DNA of 64,000 bases from Pseudorhizobium banfieldiae (GTDB lineage: Bacteria; Pseudomonadota; Alphaproteobacteria; Rhizobiales; Rhizobiaceae): contig NZ_FO082820.1 of NCBI RefSeq assembly GCF_000967425.1, positions 2,914,001 through 2,978,000 on the forward strand, written 5' to 3'. Each line of letters opens with the position of its first letter. Position 1 is the stretch's first letter. This document shows, piece after piece, positions 18,489-27,926 of this stretch. Below the pieces are notes generated by a model. That model saw only the letters and a list, made by a program, of their open reading frames with translations, was not told where the DNA came from and ran no database searches. The translations under genes were made by a program, and so were the position numbers.

Positions 18489-19259
18489 CTAGCGCAGATC
18501 CCTCAGATAGGTATTCTCTGCGCGCGACTGGTCGAAGGCGGAGGTAACGATTTCGGCGAAGAAGAGCGCCTCCTCATCCGCAGGCGCCTCCGCCAGAAGG
18601 CTGCCGTCAGGCGCTGCGATATGGGATCGGCCCGCATAGGCGAAATTCCGGTCCGCACCGCAGTGGTTGATATAGGCGACGAAGACCTGGTTCTCGAAGG
18701 CCCTGACCCGGATCATGTGCTCGGCAATGAAGCTGCCCGACCAGCCGATGGGAAGAGCCGTCGGTACCACCACCAGATCGACACCCGCCTTCGCCAGCCG
18801 GCGGACGTTCTCTGGAAACTCGACGTCGTAGCAGATCAGCATGCCGACGCGCATGCCGTCGACATCGGCCAGGATGGCGCGAGGTTCTTCCACGGAGAAC
18901 CAGCGCCGCTCATACGGACCGTAAAGGTGCGACTTGCGATAGACGGCGAACTCCCCGGAGCCGTCGGTGAGTACTGCGCTGTTGTAGATGGCATCACCAT
19001 CGGACTCGGCAAAACCGGCAACGATCGTGAGCCCGGTGCGGGCTGCCATCTCCGACAGGCGCGCCATCGTTGGTGACTGTGCCGATACCGCGGTTTCGAC
19101 AAGCGCCTCAGCAGCGCCATATCCGTTGATCGCAAGTTCCGGCGCGATCAGCAGCCTCGCACCCTCTTCTGCAGCGCGTGCAGCAGCCCTGGCGATCTTG
19201 TCGAGATTGGCTTCGACGTCGCCCGTCATCGACTGCATCTGGTAACCGGCGATCTTCAT
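18489..19259 (-). CDS. Nitrilase-superfamily amidohydrolase
   Basis: This 256-residue carbon-nitrogen hydrolase has the Glu-Lys-Cys triad at E41 (APELAINGYG), K109 (YRKSHLYG) and C143 (LICYDVEFPE). It probably hydrolyses an amide to acid plus ammonia. It is the last gene of an operon with a polyamine-type ABC transporter and a ureohydrolase, and overlaps the permease gene by 4 bases. That setting fits an amide of a guanidino or polyamine compound, such as 4-guanidinobutyramide or N-carbamoylputrescine. The substrate is inferred from context only. Confidence 0.87.
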   Translation of the reverse strand: MKIAGYQMQSMTGDVEANLDKIARAAARAAEEGARLLIAPELAINGYGAAEALVETAVSAQSPTMARLSEMAARTGLTIVAGFAESDGDAIYNSAVLTDGSGEFAVYRKSHLYGPYERRWFSVEEPRAILADVDGMRVGMLICYDVEFPENVRRLAKAGVDLVVVPTALPIGWSGSFIAEHMIRVRAFENQVFVAYINHCGADRNFAYAGRSHIAAPDGSLLAEAPADEEALFFAEIVTSAFDQSRAENTYLRDLR

Positions 19260-20053
19260 CGGTCACTCGTCATTGCGCCGAGCAGCTTCGGAAGGTCGCC
19301 AAATCTGGCGATTGCACCGAACACAAGCGCTGCGATCGCCAGGAAGAAGACGGTTACCGAGGCCATGGTGGGCGTATAGCCGTAGCGCAAGGCGTTGAAG
19401 ATCTTGATGGGCAGGGTTTCCATAGTGAAGCCAACCGTCATGTAGGCGACGATATACTCGTTGAGCGACAGGACGAAGGCGAAGGCATAGCCGGACACCA
19501 TATAGGGCAGGATCAGCGGGAAAATGACCGTGCGGAAGATCGTCCGGTCGTCTGCTCCCATGGTCGCGGCGGCCTCGACGAGGGACCGGTCGATCGCCGA
19601 AAAGCCGAGCGACAGCGTGACGAGCGGCAGCGTCACGAAGAAGATTGCGTGGCTGATGACGGCGGTCCACGGCTGGCCGTAGAACCCGCTGGTTGCCCAG
19701 AAGGTCAGGAGACCAAGTGCGGTTATGACGGGCGGCAGGGTGAACGGAGCAACCCCGAGCAGCTGGAAGATGTTGGCCCACGGCGCCACCCGACGCCACA
19801 GAAACCACGCAAGCGGCAGCGCTACGAGCAGCGCAAGTGCGGCTGAGGTGGCCGCGAGCGTCAGGGAGGCGAGAAGCGCGCTTCTCCACTCGTCATTTGC
19901 GAAGATCTCTCCATACCACGACAGGGAAAATCCCTGTGGCGGAAAGGCCAGGGTCTGCTTCTCATTGATCGAGACGCCTGCCACGACGATCAGTGGCAGT
20001 GCCAGAAACAGGCCGACGGCAAGGAAGAAGAAGCGTCGCAGGGCCGTCATCAC
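19256..20053 (-). CDS. ABC transporter permease, PotC type
   Basis: This inner-membrane permease of a spermidine/putrescine-type importer has 265 residues and six hydrophobic segments. The coupling loop EAAATMGADDRTIFRTVIFPL is the permease EAA motif that contacts the ATPase. ATGA overlaps join it to the PotB-type gene upstream and the amidase gene downstream. Confidence 0.92.
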   Translation of the reverse strand: MMTALRRFFFLAVGLFLALPLIVVAGVSINEKQTLAFPPQGFSLSWYGEIFANDEWRSALLASLTLAATSAALALLVALPLAWFLWRRVAPWANIFQLLGVAPFTLPPVITALGLLTFWATSGFYGQPWTAVISHAIFFVTLPLVTLSLGFSAIDRSLVEAAATMGADDRTIFRTVIFPLILPYMVSGYAFAFVLSLNEYIVAYMTVGFTMETLPIKIFNALRYGYTPTMASVTVFFLAIAALVFGAIARFGDLPKLLGAMTSDR

Positions 20054-20904
20054 GCCACCTCCTTTTGCCGTCCAGCGTAGAAGGCAAGACCGACCAGCGC
20101 GAGCGAGACGAGCACCAGGAAGACTGCCATGGCTGCGGCAAACGGCATGTTCGACTGGTAGATCGCCTGATCGGTAATGAGCACCGAAAGCGTCCAGTGC
20201 TGCGGCCTGCCGAGCAGTTGCGGCAGCAGGTAGGAACCGAGCGCGAAGATGAACACCATGATCAATGTCGCGAGGATGGTGTTGCGAAGCGCCGGCACCA
20301 CGACGGAGAAGAAGGCCCTGACAGGCGAGGCTCCCAGGGTCCGGGCAGCTTCCGTGAGCGTCGGATCAAGCCTGACAAGGGCCGGGTAGAGGACGAGAAC
20401 CGTATAGGGCAGCGCCTGGTAGGTCATCGCAGTCATCACCGCGCCGAAGCTTGGCGTGAGCGCCTGCGGGCCTTCCATGAGGCCGAGCATGACGAGCAGG
20501 TTGGTAAGCCCTGCCGTCCGGGACAGGAGCGTCGACCATGCAAAGCCGATCATCACCTCCGAGAGGGAAAGGATGGAGAGGAGGACCACGAGCCACCAGA
20601 TCTGCATGCGCCTCGAAGCGCAGGAGAGGAGATAGGTGAAGGGCACGCCAATGGCGACACATGCGGCCGCAACCGCCATGGCGAGGAAAAGCGAGAAACC
20701 GAGGACCTTGCCGAAGAACAGGCTGAGAAAGCGTCCGTAATTGTCGAGGACGAAGGCCGGTTCGTAGAAGCCGCCCTGCTGCCGTTCGAAGAAGGAGACA
20801 GCAATCATGGTGGCGAAGGGAATGACGAAGAAGACGATCAGCATCCCTGCCGGAAAGACGAGCGGCCCGTAGTCGGCCAGGCGCTGCGGTGCCTCCCGCC
20901 TCAT
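20050..20904 (-). CDS. ABC transporter permease, PotB type
   Basis: This is the partner permease, 284 residues, with six hydrophobic segments and the EAA loop EAARTLGASPVRAFFSVVVPAL. It lies between the ATPase and PotC-type genes with 4-base overlaps on both sides, the usual potABC arrangement. Confidence 0.92.
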   Translation of the reverse strand: MRREAPQRLADYGPLVFPAGMLIVFFVIPFATMIAVSFFERQQGGFYEPAFVLDNYGRFLSLFFGKVLGFSLFLAMAVAAACVAIGVPFTYLLSCASRRMQIWWLVVLLSILSLSEVMIGFAWSTLLSRTAGLTNLLVMLGLMEGPQALTPSFGAVMTAMTYQALPYTVLVLYPALVRLDPTLTEAARTLGASPVRAFFSVVVPALRNTILATLIMVFIFALGSYLLPQLLGRPQHWTLSVLITDQAIYQSNMPFAAAMAVFLVLVSLALVGLAFYAGRQKEVA

Positions 20905-21935
20905 CGCGCCAGCACCACGCTCGTCTCTGGATCGAAGCGCAGGCCGACCGTTTGGCCGACGGTGACATCGGGCCGCGAGCGGGGGGCGGATACGGCGACG
21001 ATCTGCTGCCCGCCCGCCTCGATGAAGGTTTCGACGCTCCCGCCGAGGTCACGGACGAAGGTGACCTTTCCGGCCAGACTGCTTTCCGCTGGCGGGACGA
21101 TCTGCACATCCTCCGGCCGGACGGAGATGGTGCCGCTTCTCGTGGTGCCGAGCGTGAGGCCTGCGACGGAGGAACCGAAGACGGATGCCTCTCCCTTGCC
21201 GTCGGTGGTGAATGGAATGAGGTTCGTGGAGCCGATGAAGTCGGCGACGAAGGAATCGGCCGGCCGACGATAGATGTCGACAGGCGCTGCTGCCTGGCGG
21301 ATTTCACCGCCGTTCATGACCACGACGGTATCGGCCATGGTCATCGCCTCGCGCTGGTCATGCGTCACGACGATCGTGGTGATGCCGAGACGCTGCTGCA
21401 ACTGACGCAGTTCAACCTGCATGGCCTCGCGCAGTTTCGCATCGAGTGCGGATAGCGGTTCATCGAGCAGGAAGAGCTTTGGCGAGATGGCCAGGGCGCG
21501 GGCGATCGCAATCCGCTGACGCTGGCCGCCGGAGAGTTTGTTGACGGAGCGGTCGGAAAAACCAGGCAGATGGATCATCGACAGAAGCTCGTCGACCCGC
21601 TTCTTCTGCTCGTCCTTTGAAGCGCCACGGATACGCAGAGCGTAGGCGATGTTCTCACCGACGGTCAGGTGCGGGAACAGCGCCAGCGATTGGAAGACCA
21701 TGCCGAGATTGCGCTTGTGGGTCGGGACGCGCGTGATGTCTTCGCCGCCCAAGGTGATCGAGCCTTCCGTCGGGAGGTCCAAGCCAGCGACCATTCGCAT
21801 CAACGTGGTCTTGCCGCAGCCGGATGGACCGAGGAGGCAGACGAAGGTCCCGTCCGGAACCGAAAGGCTGACATTGTTCACGGCTTTGAACGTGCCGAAC
21901 TCTTTCGTCACATGGCTAAGGGTCAGTCCGGACAT
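20901..21935 (-). CDS. ABC transporter ATP-binding protein, PotA type
   Basis: This 344-residue ATPase has Walker A GPSGCGKTT, signature KLSGGQRQRIAIARAL, Walker B FLLDEPLSALDAKLR, and a C-terminal TOBE regulatory domain (SVRPEDVQIVPP). That is the architecture of polyamine and iron(III) importers. I chose ATG 21935 (MSGLTLSHV); the open frame extends much further upstream but has no similarity there. It follows the binding-protein gene after an 83-base gap holding a hairpin. Confidence 0.92.
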   Translation of the reverse strand: MSGLTLSHVTKEFGTFKAVNNVSLSVPDGTFVCLLGPSGCGKTTLMRMVAGLDLPTEGSITLGGEDITRVPTHKRNLGMVFQSLALFPHLTVGENIAYALRIRGASKDEQKKRVDELLSMIHLPGFSDRSVNKLSGGQRQRIAIARALAISPKLFLLDEPLSALDAKLREAMQVELRQLQQRLGITTIVVTHDQREAMTMADTVVVMNGGEIRQAAAPVDIYRRPADSFVADFIGSTNLIPFTTDGKGEASVFGSSVAGLTLGTTRSGTISVRPEDVQIVPPAESSLAGKVTFVRDLGGSVETFIEAGGQQIVAVSAPRSRPDVTVGQTVGLRFDPETSVVLAR

Positions 21936-21981
21936 CTGCTCTACGCTCGGCTTTAAAGAAGCCTCTTGTCTTTGAAGGGAA

Positions 21982-22008
21982 GCCACCCTCCCTGATGGGG
22001 AGGGTGGC
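21982..22008 (-). repeat. Hairpin downstream of the potD-like gene
   Basis: A perfect 11-bp stem, GCCACCCTCCC/GGGAGGGTGGC with a 5-base loop, lies 10 bases after the binding-protein stop. No clear T-run follows, so it probably protects the upstream mRNA or partly attenuates transcription. Confidence 0.65.
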
Positions 22009-22018
22009 CGTCGCAGGA

Positions 22019-23107
22019 TCAGCCTGCAATCATCTCCGTCCACTTCTGGTTCAGGAAGTCGGATTTCTGCTGGTACATCTCGTAACGCGGAATGATCGGA
22101 TCGATATCGGACGAGACTGCGTCGAATTCCTCGGCTGTCAGGTCGAGGAGATCGCGCTTGACCGTCGGAGACGTGCCGACCTTGCGCGACAGCGTCGCCT
22201 GGACGGCCGGCTGGCACATGTAATCGATAAAGATATGTGCCTCTTCGACCTTCTCGGAGGCGCGCGAGAGAGCCCAGCTTCCGGAATCGAGGATACCGCC
22301 CTCCTTCGGGAAGGTGGAACGCACGGGATGGCCGTCTGCAGCAGCAAGTCCCGTCACGTCATGATAGTACTGGCCCATCGGGATCTCGCCCGATTTCAGG
22401 GACTGCTCGAACTGCGCCTCGTCGCGATACCACAGCCGTACATTCGGCTTCACCTCTGCCAGCTTTTCGAAGGCCTGGAGTATCCCCTCCTCGGTTGCGA
22501 GGATATCGGTGCCGCCGAGATGCGTCTTCGCCGTCACCTCAAGCAGGAAGGAATTGGAGACGAGCGCAAGCAGGCCCAGCTTGTCGGCGTTTGCCGGATC
22601 CCACAGGGCAGCCCAGGAAGTGGGCGCTTCGGGATAGACGTCGATATTGGTGACGAGCGTGATATACCAGGACACGGCACCGATGCCGGCGACGCGACCA
22701 TCAGGGTACTTGTTGATGAAGGTGTCGATGAGGCCGGAAGCGTTCCCGATCTTCGCCATGTCGAGCGGAGCCCAGAGCTCGGTCGATTGCCCCTTCAACA
22801 GAGCCACCTGCGACATCATCGAGACGTCCGCCGGCGCCTGGCCAGCGCGCGCCGCCTGCTCCAGCTGCACCAGCCAGGCCTCGCCCGTCGGCTCGGCAAT
22901 GGATTCTATCGCAATGCCGGTAGCCTTGGTGAATTCTGGAAAAATGTTCTTGTCGAAGGAGTCCTTGAAGTAGCCCCCGTAGACGCCGACCTTCAGGGAA
23001 CGGTCCTGAGCGCGCAGAATGGACGGCATTGCCAGCATCGACGCACCTGCCAGGCCGGCGCCAAGTACCGCGCGGCGGGTCGGCTGCATGTTGAAGATCT
23101 TACCCAT
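22019..23107 (-). CDS. Polyamine-type ABC transporter substrate-binding protein (PotD-like)
   Basis: This periplasmic receptor has 362 residues. The N-terminus has a twin-arginine-like signal, PTRRAVLGAGLAGASMLA, with cleavage near ILRAQD. The mature protein (LKVGVYGGYFKDSFDKNIFPEFTKATG) is a type-II binding fold of the PotD/PotF group. ATG 23107 has AAGGAG 8 bases upstream. It follows the ureohydrolase gene in one operon, which points to a guanidino compound or polyamine ligand. Confidence 0.9.
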   Translation of the reverse strand: MGKIFNMQPTRRAVLGAGLAGASMLAMPSILRAQDRSLKVGVYGGYFKDSFDKNIFPEFTKATGIAIESIAEPTGEAWLVQLEQAARAGQAPADVSMMSQVALLKGQSTELWAPLDMAKIGNASGLIDTFINKYPDGRVAGIGAVSWYITLVTNIDVYPEAPTSWAALWDPANADKLGLLALVSNSFLLEVTAKTHLGGTDILATEEGILQAFEKLAEVKPNVRLWYRDEAQFEQSLKSGEIPMGQYYHDVTGLAAADGHPVRSTFPKEGGILDSGSWALSRASEKVEEAHIFIDYMCQPAVQATLSRKVGTSPTVKRDLLDLTAEEFDAVSSDIDPIIPRYEMYQQKSDFLNQKWTEMIAG

Positions 23108-23178
23108 GTCTTTCTCCTTTGTTTGCCGGCAGGTTCTGTGCCTGCGCAGCCAGTTCCCACTCTTGTCTTTAGTCTACG

Positions 23179-24237
23179 TCAGGGCTTGCCCGTCACGGAA
23201 GGGCTGAACACCATCAGGCTGAGAATTTCAAACAGCATCTGCGCGCCGGCCTGGGCCGTGTTGCTGGTTGGATCATACTGCGGCGCTACCTCCACCACAT
23301 CGCCCCCGACAAGGTTCAACCCCTTCAGGCCGCGAATGAGTTCCAGGACTTCACGCGTCGTCAGGCCGCCGATCTCGGGAGTACCGGTTCCCGGAGCAAA
23401 TCCCGGATCGAGGCTGTCGATGTCGAAGGACAGATAGGTCGGACCCTCGCCGACCACCGCCCGCGCCTTCTCGATGATAGCCGGTATCCCGAGTCCAGGC
23501 ACCTCTTCTGCATGAATGACCGTCATGCCGGACGCGTAGGAAAACTCCCAGATATATTCCGCTGCACCACGAATGCCGATCTGGATCGTCCGAGTAGGAT
23601 CCAGCACCCCGTCCAGCACCGCGTTTCTAAACGGGCCCGCATGATGGAACTTGCTGTGGTCGAAGGGGCCGCTCGTGTCGCAATGGGCGTCGATATGGAT
23701 CATTCCCACCGGCGCGCGTCGACCCACTGCCTTCAGGATGGACTGGCTGATGGAGTGATCGCCGCCAACCGCGAGCGGCACCACGCCCGCATCGACGATC
23801 TGGGTGAAGCGCTTCTCGATGTCCTGGTGGCACATTTCAAGGTCGTAGCGACTGCGCAGCGACACGTCGCCGATATCCGCAACGCGAAGATCGAAGACCG
23901 GCGCCGTCTTCAGCACGTGATTATAGGGTCCAATCCGCTCGATCGCCCGCAAGGCGCGCGGCCCGAAACGCGATCCGGGCCGGTTCGTTACGCCCAGATC
24001 CATCGGCACGCCGGTAATGGCAACCTGCAAGTCATCGAATTCGGGATTTTCCGCATCCACCTGCATGAATGGAGCAGAAAGGAAGGTCGGGACGCCGGCA
24101 TAGGGGGCGATCCTGCTCCCGCTCTTAGAGAAGATCTTTTCCGCGACCTTGAGGAAGTCCGGATCATAGAGATTGCCCCCGTGCCCGCTCCCGTATTTCT
24201 CCCGCAGGTCCTTCAGTTGTTTATCGTCCAGGGCCAT
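23179..24237 (-). CDS. Agmatinase/guanidinobutyrase-type ureohydrolase
   Basis: This arginase-family enzyme splits urea from a guanidino compound. The 352-residue product has all binuclear manganese ligands: H161 (GGDHSI), D183, H185 and D187 (HIDAHCDTS), D272 and D274 (FDIDSLDPG). The substrate may be agmatine, 4-guanidinobutyrate or 3-guanidinopropionate; the motifs do not decide this. I chose ATG 24237 (MALDDKQL), though in-frame starts at 24255 and 24330 exist. First gene of the operon, it is divergent from a LysR regulator. Confidence 0.88.
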   Translation of the reverse strand: MALDDKQLKDLREKYGSGHGGNLYDPDFLKVAEKIFSKSGSRIAPYAGVPTFLSAPFMQVDAENPEFDDLQVAITGVPMDLGVTNRPGSRFGPRALRAIERIGPYNHVLKTAPVFDLRVADIGDVSLRSRYDLEMCHQDIEKRFTQIVDAGVVPLAVGGDHSISQSILKAVGRRAPVGMIHIDAHCDTSGPFDHSKFHHAGPFRNAVLDGVLDPTRTIQIGIRGAAEYIWEFSYASGMTVIHAEEVPGLGIPAIIEKARAVVGEGPTYLSFDIDSLDPGFAPGTGTPEIGGLTTREVLELIRGLKGLNLVGGDVVEVAPQYDPTSNTAQAGAQMLFEILSLMVFSPSVTGKP

Positions 24238-24380
24238 AGATCCGACCGCTCCCATGTGCCTATTTTTGGTTCCAGCGAACGCGTCGCCTCTGTTTTCATC
24301 ATTATCGGCAAAGAGCAGCTGGAAATGCAATTGACAATGTTCTAGCAGAAGCTGTGAGAAAAATTCACGTAGGAGACAAG

Positions 24381-25331
24381 ATGAACGGCCGCCTGCCGCC
24401 GCTCAACCCGCTTCGCGCCTTCGAGGCAACGGCGCGCCTCGGCTCGGTATCGGCTGCCGCCCGGGAACTGCGGGTGACCCATGGCGCAGTGAGCCACCAG
24501 TTGAAAGCGCTGGAGGAGTCGCTGGACACCGCTCTCTTCGAACGCGGTGGGAAGCGCATGAAGCTCACGGCCGCGGGCGCCCTCCTGTTGCCGGCCGTCA
24601 CCCAGGCCTTCAGCGGGATTGCCGCGGCAACGGCCCAGATGCAGCGGCCGGCGACGAGGGGAAGCCTCTCCATCACCTGCGTCCCGGCGCTCCTGTCGTT
24701 CTGGATCGTTCCGCGGCTGTCTTCGTTCACCGACCAGTATCCCGACCTGACCCTGAAGCTTGCGGCATCCAATGATCCTCGCCACCTTCATTCATCGGAC
24801 GTGGATGTCTGCGTCCTCTACGGCGACGGCAACTGGCCGGATGCCTGGACACGGCTCTGGAGCAATCTGCAGCTCTTCCCGGTGGCTAGCCCAACCCTGC
24901 TCAACAGCCGCCCGCTCCGGTCGATGAGAGACCTGGAAGACCATGTTCTTCTGCATGGCGATACCGACGGCCGGGAATGGAACACGTGGCTGGCTGCAGC
25001 CGACGGGGCGGACATCCCCCGGCACCGACAACATTTCATGGGCGATGCACGCTTCTCCACTGAGGCAGCGCTCCAGGGACAGGGTGTCGCGCTCGGCGAT
25101 ACGATAACCGCGGCAAAACTCATCGCAGAAGGCGAACTCCTGGTTCCCTTTGATCTCAGCGTGCCGGCGAACGACGCATTCTATGTCGCCTGCCGCCAGG
25201 AAATGCGCGCCGCCCCCATCGTCCGCGTTTTTATCGATTGGCTTTTTGCGTCGCTCGAAGCAGACCGGCTGCCGGAGCCGTCCACACTCGGTCGAACTCT
25301 GCTGCGGAGCAAGGCGGGAGGCAGGACTTAA
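24381..25331 (+). CDS. LysR-family transcriptional regulator, GcvA-like
   Basis: The 316-residue product has an N-terminal winged helix (LPPLNPLRAFEATARLGSVSAAARELRVTHGAVSHQ in pieces, ending in the recognition helix) and a LysR effector domain. The PLNALRAFEA-type opening is typical of the GcvA group. ATG 24381 has GGAG 6 bases upstream, better than the GTG at 24354. It is divergent from the ureohydrolase-ABC-amidase operon and probably controls it. Confidence 0.92.
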   Translation: MNGRLPPLNPLRAFEATARLGSVSAAARELRVTHGAVSHQLKALEESLDTALFERGGKRMKLTAAGALLLPAVTQAFSGIAAATAQMQRPATRGSLSITCVPALLSFWIVPRLSSFTDQYPDLTLKLAASNDPRHLHSSDVDVCVLYGDGNWPDAWTRLWSNLQLFPVASPTLLNSRPLRSMRDLEDHVLLHGDTDGREWNTWLAAADGADIPRHRQHFMGDARFSTEAALQGQGVALGDTITAAKLIAEGELLVPFDLSVPANDAFYVACRQEMRAAPIVRVFIDWLFASLEADRLPEPSTLGRTLLRSKAGGRT

Positions 25332-25520
25332 ACGGGTGGCTATCACATTAGCCATTCGACGATGGCATCGAGAAGCCGCCGTCGCGGGCGAGTCTATCGG
25401 ACCGACACTTGCCTCTCCCTTGATCACGTCGCGCACATAACCGAGGCAGCCCGCCCATTACTTCAGCAAGAAATACAGATTAGAAATTCTACTTGCAAAT
25501 ATCGATCAGGTCGCGACAAA

Positions 25521-25535
25521 TACTCCCAGGGAGTA
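25521..25535. promoter_or_regulatory. Palindrome over the ribosome-binding site of the ATP-grasp gene
   Basis: TACTCCCAGGGAGTA is a perfect 7-bp inverted repeat around one central base. It contains the GGGAG ribosome site (25529-25533) six bases before the GTG start at 25540. It could be an operator or a 5-bp RNA stem that hides the ribosome site. Confidence 0.4.
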
Positions 25536-25539
25536 CTTC

Positions 25540-26949
25540 GTGGATACATTCGACGAGATGCGTCTGGGCAACCAGATCAGGCCACCTTACAACGCCTATG
25601 CCAGTTGGTTCGAGCGGCAGGATGCCGAACGACTGAGGATAAAATCAGAGGACGCCGAGAAGGTTTTCCGACGCACCGGCATCACCTTTGCCGTTTATGG
25701 TGACCCCGAAGCCGCAGAAAGGCTGATCCCATTCGACATCGTGCCACGTATCCTGTCCGGCAAGGAGTGGCGGCTTCTGGTGCAAGGCATTGAGCAGAGG
25801 GTTCGCGCGCTCAACGCATTCCTTTACGACATCTACCACCGGCAAGAAATACTGAAAGCAGGGCGCATTCCGACCGATCTGATCGCCAGGAACAAGGCCT
25901 TCGTGCCGGAAATGATCGGCGTGCGACCGCCGGGCGGCGTCTACACCCACATCATCGGCGTGGACATCGTCCGTACTGGCGAAGATGAATTCTACGTGCT
26001 TGAAGACAATGCGCGCACCCCCTCGGGCGTCTCCTACATGCTGGAAAACCGGGAGACGATGATGCAGCTCTTTCCCGAGCTGTTCCAGAAGATCAAGGTC
26101 TTGCCCGTGGAAAACTACCCGCAGCTCCTGCGGGATTCGCTTGCCGCCGCCAGGCCAGACGGGTGCAAGGGCAGCCCGACGCTTGCGGTGCTGACACCCG
26201 GCAGCTTCAATTCCGCCTATTTCGAGCATGCTTTTCTTGCCGACCAGATGGGCGTCGAACTCGTGGAGGGGCAGGATCTGCGTGTTGTCGACGGCCGCGT
26301 CGCTATGCGGACCACCCAGGGATACAAGACGATCGACGTGCTCTACCGTCGGCTCGATGATGACTACCTGGACCCGCTGACATTCAAGCCGGATTCAATT
26401 CTCGGCGTTCCCGGCATCATGGATGTCTTCCGTGCCGGCAACGTGGCGATCGCCAATGCCCCCGGCACCAGCATTGCGGACGACAAGGCGATTTATTCCT
26501 ACATGCCTGAAATCGTCGAGTTCTATACGGGCCGCAAGGCCATTCTTCGCAACGTCCCGACTTGGCGCTGTGCGGAGCCGGAGAGCCTCTCCTACGTCCT
26601 CGACAATCTCGAGGAACTCGTGGTCAAGGAGGTGCATGGATCAGGCGGCTACGGAATGCTCGTCGGGCCCGCCGCCACGAAGGAGGAGCGAGAGGCCTTT
26701 GCCACCAAGTTGAAAGCCTTCCCGTCCAACTACATTGCCCAGCCAACATTGGCGCTGTCGACCTGCCCTGTGCTGACGGAAAAGGGATTGGCGCCGCGCC
26801 ACGTCGACCTGCGACCCTTCGTGCTGGTGTCGGACCAGATCAAGATCGTGCCTGGCGGGCTCACCCGCGTGGCCCTCAAGGAGGGGTCGCTCGTGGTCAA
26901 CTCTTCTCAGGGAGGAGGAACCAAGGACACATGGGTGCTTGATGACTAG
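25540..26949 (+). CDS. Circularly permuted ATP-grasp family protein
   Basis: This 469-residue protein belongs to the circularly permuted ATP-grasp group (formerly DUF404/DUF407), thought to form amide or peptide-like bonds with ATP; the substrate is unknown. Typical stretches are IPFDIVPRILSGKEW, FYVLEDNARTPSGVSYMLEN, VVKEVHGSGGYGMLVGP and a Gly-rich QGGGTKDTWVL end. GTG 25540 has GGGAG 6 bases upstream; ATG 25558 is possible. It begins the conserved ATP-grasp/alpha-E/transglutaminase/Anbu operon. Confidence 0.9.
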   Translation: MDTFDEMRLGNQIRPPYNAYASWFERQDAERLRIKSEDAEKVFRRTGITFAVYGDPEAAERLIPFDIVPRILSGKEWRLLVQGIEQRVRALNAFLYDIYHRQEILKAGRIPTDLIARNKAFVPEMIGVRPPGGVYTHIIGVDIVRTGEDEFYVLEDNARTPSGVSYMLENRETMMQLFPELFQKIKVLPVENYPQLLRDSLAAARPDGCKGSPTLAVLTPGSFNSAYFEHAFLADQMGVELVEGQDLRVVDGRVAMRTTQGYKTIDVLYRRLDDDYLDPLTFKPDSILGVPGIMDVFRAGNVAIANAPGTSIADDKAIYSYMPEIVEFYTGRKAILRNVPTWRCAEPESLSYVLDNLEELVVKEVHGSGGYGMLVGPAATKEEREAFATKLKAFPSNYIAQPTLALSTCPVLTEKGLAPRHVDLRPFVLVSDQIKIVPGGLTRVALKEGSLVVNSSQGGGTKDTWVLDD

Positions 26950-26979
26950 CTTTCCCAAGACGATGCGACGGGGCTGACC

Positions 26980-27918
26980 ATGCTGCTGGGGCGCACCGCA
27001 AATGGTCTCTACTGGATGAGCCGCTATATAGAGCGGGCAGAGAACATGGCCCGACTGATCGACACCGGCCTCAGGCTAGCCTTGACGCAGACCTCTGCCG
27101 CCGCCGATGAATGGATGTCGGTGATGCGCAGCGCAGGCGTAAGCCAGGCATTCGATGAGAGCGTAGGATCTTATGACGCCGATGCGGTCATCGACTTCCT
27201 GTTGCGCGACCCGAAAAATCCCTCCAGCGTCATGACCTGCATGGAAAACGCCCGGCAGAACGGACGAATGGTCCGCACCGCACTTACCCGCGAGGTCTGG
27301 GAGAGTGTCAATGAAGCGTGGATGGCGCTTCGTCGCCTGCTGAGGCACCCGGTCGACGAGCGTGAACTGCCGCAGGTACTGGAGATCATCAAGCGCGAAA
27401 CGGCGCTTATCCGGGGGTCGTTCCAAGGCACGATGCTGCGCAATGACATCTTCGACTTTGCCAGGCTTGGAACGATGATCGAAAGGGCTGACAACACGGC
27501 CCGCATCCTCGATGTGAAGTACTACGTCCTGCTTCCCTCCGTCCACTGGGTCGGGACGTCGCTCGACAATCACCAGTGGCACGCGATCCTTCGCTCCGTC
27601 TCCGCACAGCGTTCCTTCCGCTGGAGCTACGGCGACTACACGGCTGCGAATATCGCCGACTATCTGATTTTGAACCGTCGACTGCCGCGATCGCTGGCCT
27701 ACTGCTATCTCGGCATCAACGAGGCGCTTGGCTTTCTCGCGGACGAGTACGACGTGCGGCATCCCTGTCATGACATTGCACAGGCGCAGTCGAAGAAGCT
27801 GCGGGGGCTTTCGATCGCGGATATCTTCGAGACTGGGCTCCACGAGTTCCTGTCGGACTTCATCAGGGCCAATGCGAGACTGGGCGACCAGATCATGACC
27901 GATTACCGCTTTCACTGA
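26980..27918 (+). CDS. Alpha-E domain-containing protein
   Basis: This 312-residue, mostly helical protein belongs to the alpha-E family (formerly DUF403). It opens MLLGRTANGLYWMSRYIERAEN in pieces, the family's usual start, and repeats the ERADNTAR-type signature in the middle. Its function is unknown, but it nearly always sits beside the circularly permuted ATP-grasp gene, as here, 30 bases downstream. The two are predicted to act as a pair in a peptide-forming or tagging reaction. Confidence 0.9.
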   Translation: MLLGRTANGLYWMSRYIERAENMARLIDTGLRLALTQTSAAADEWMSVMRSAGVSQAFDESVGSYDADAVIDFLLRDPKNPSSVMTCMENARQNGRMVRTALTREVWESVNEAWMALRRLLRHPVDERELPQVLEIIKRETALIRGSFQGTMLRNDIFDFARLGTMIERADNTARILDVKYYVLLPSVHWVGTSLDNHQWHAILRSVSAQRSFRWSYGDYTAANIADYLILNRRLPRSLAYCYLGINEALGFLADEYDVRHPCHDIAQAQSKKLRGLSIADIFETGLHEFLSDFIRANARLGDQIMTDYRFH

Positions 27919-27926
27919 GGCCCGCC

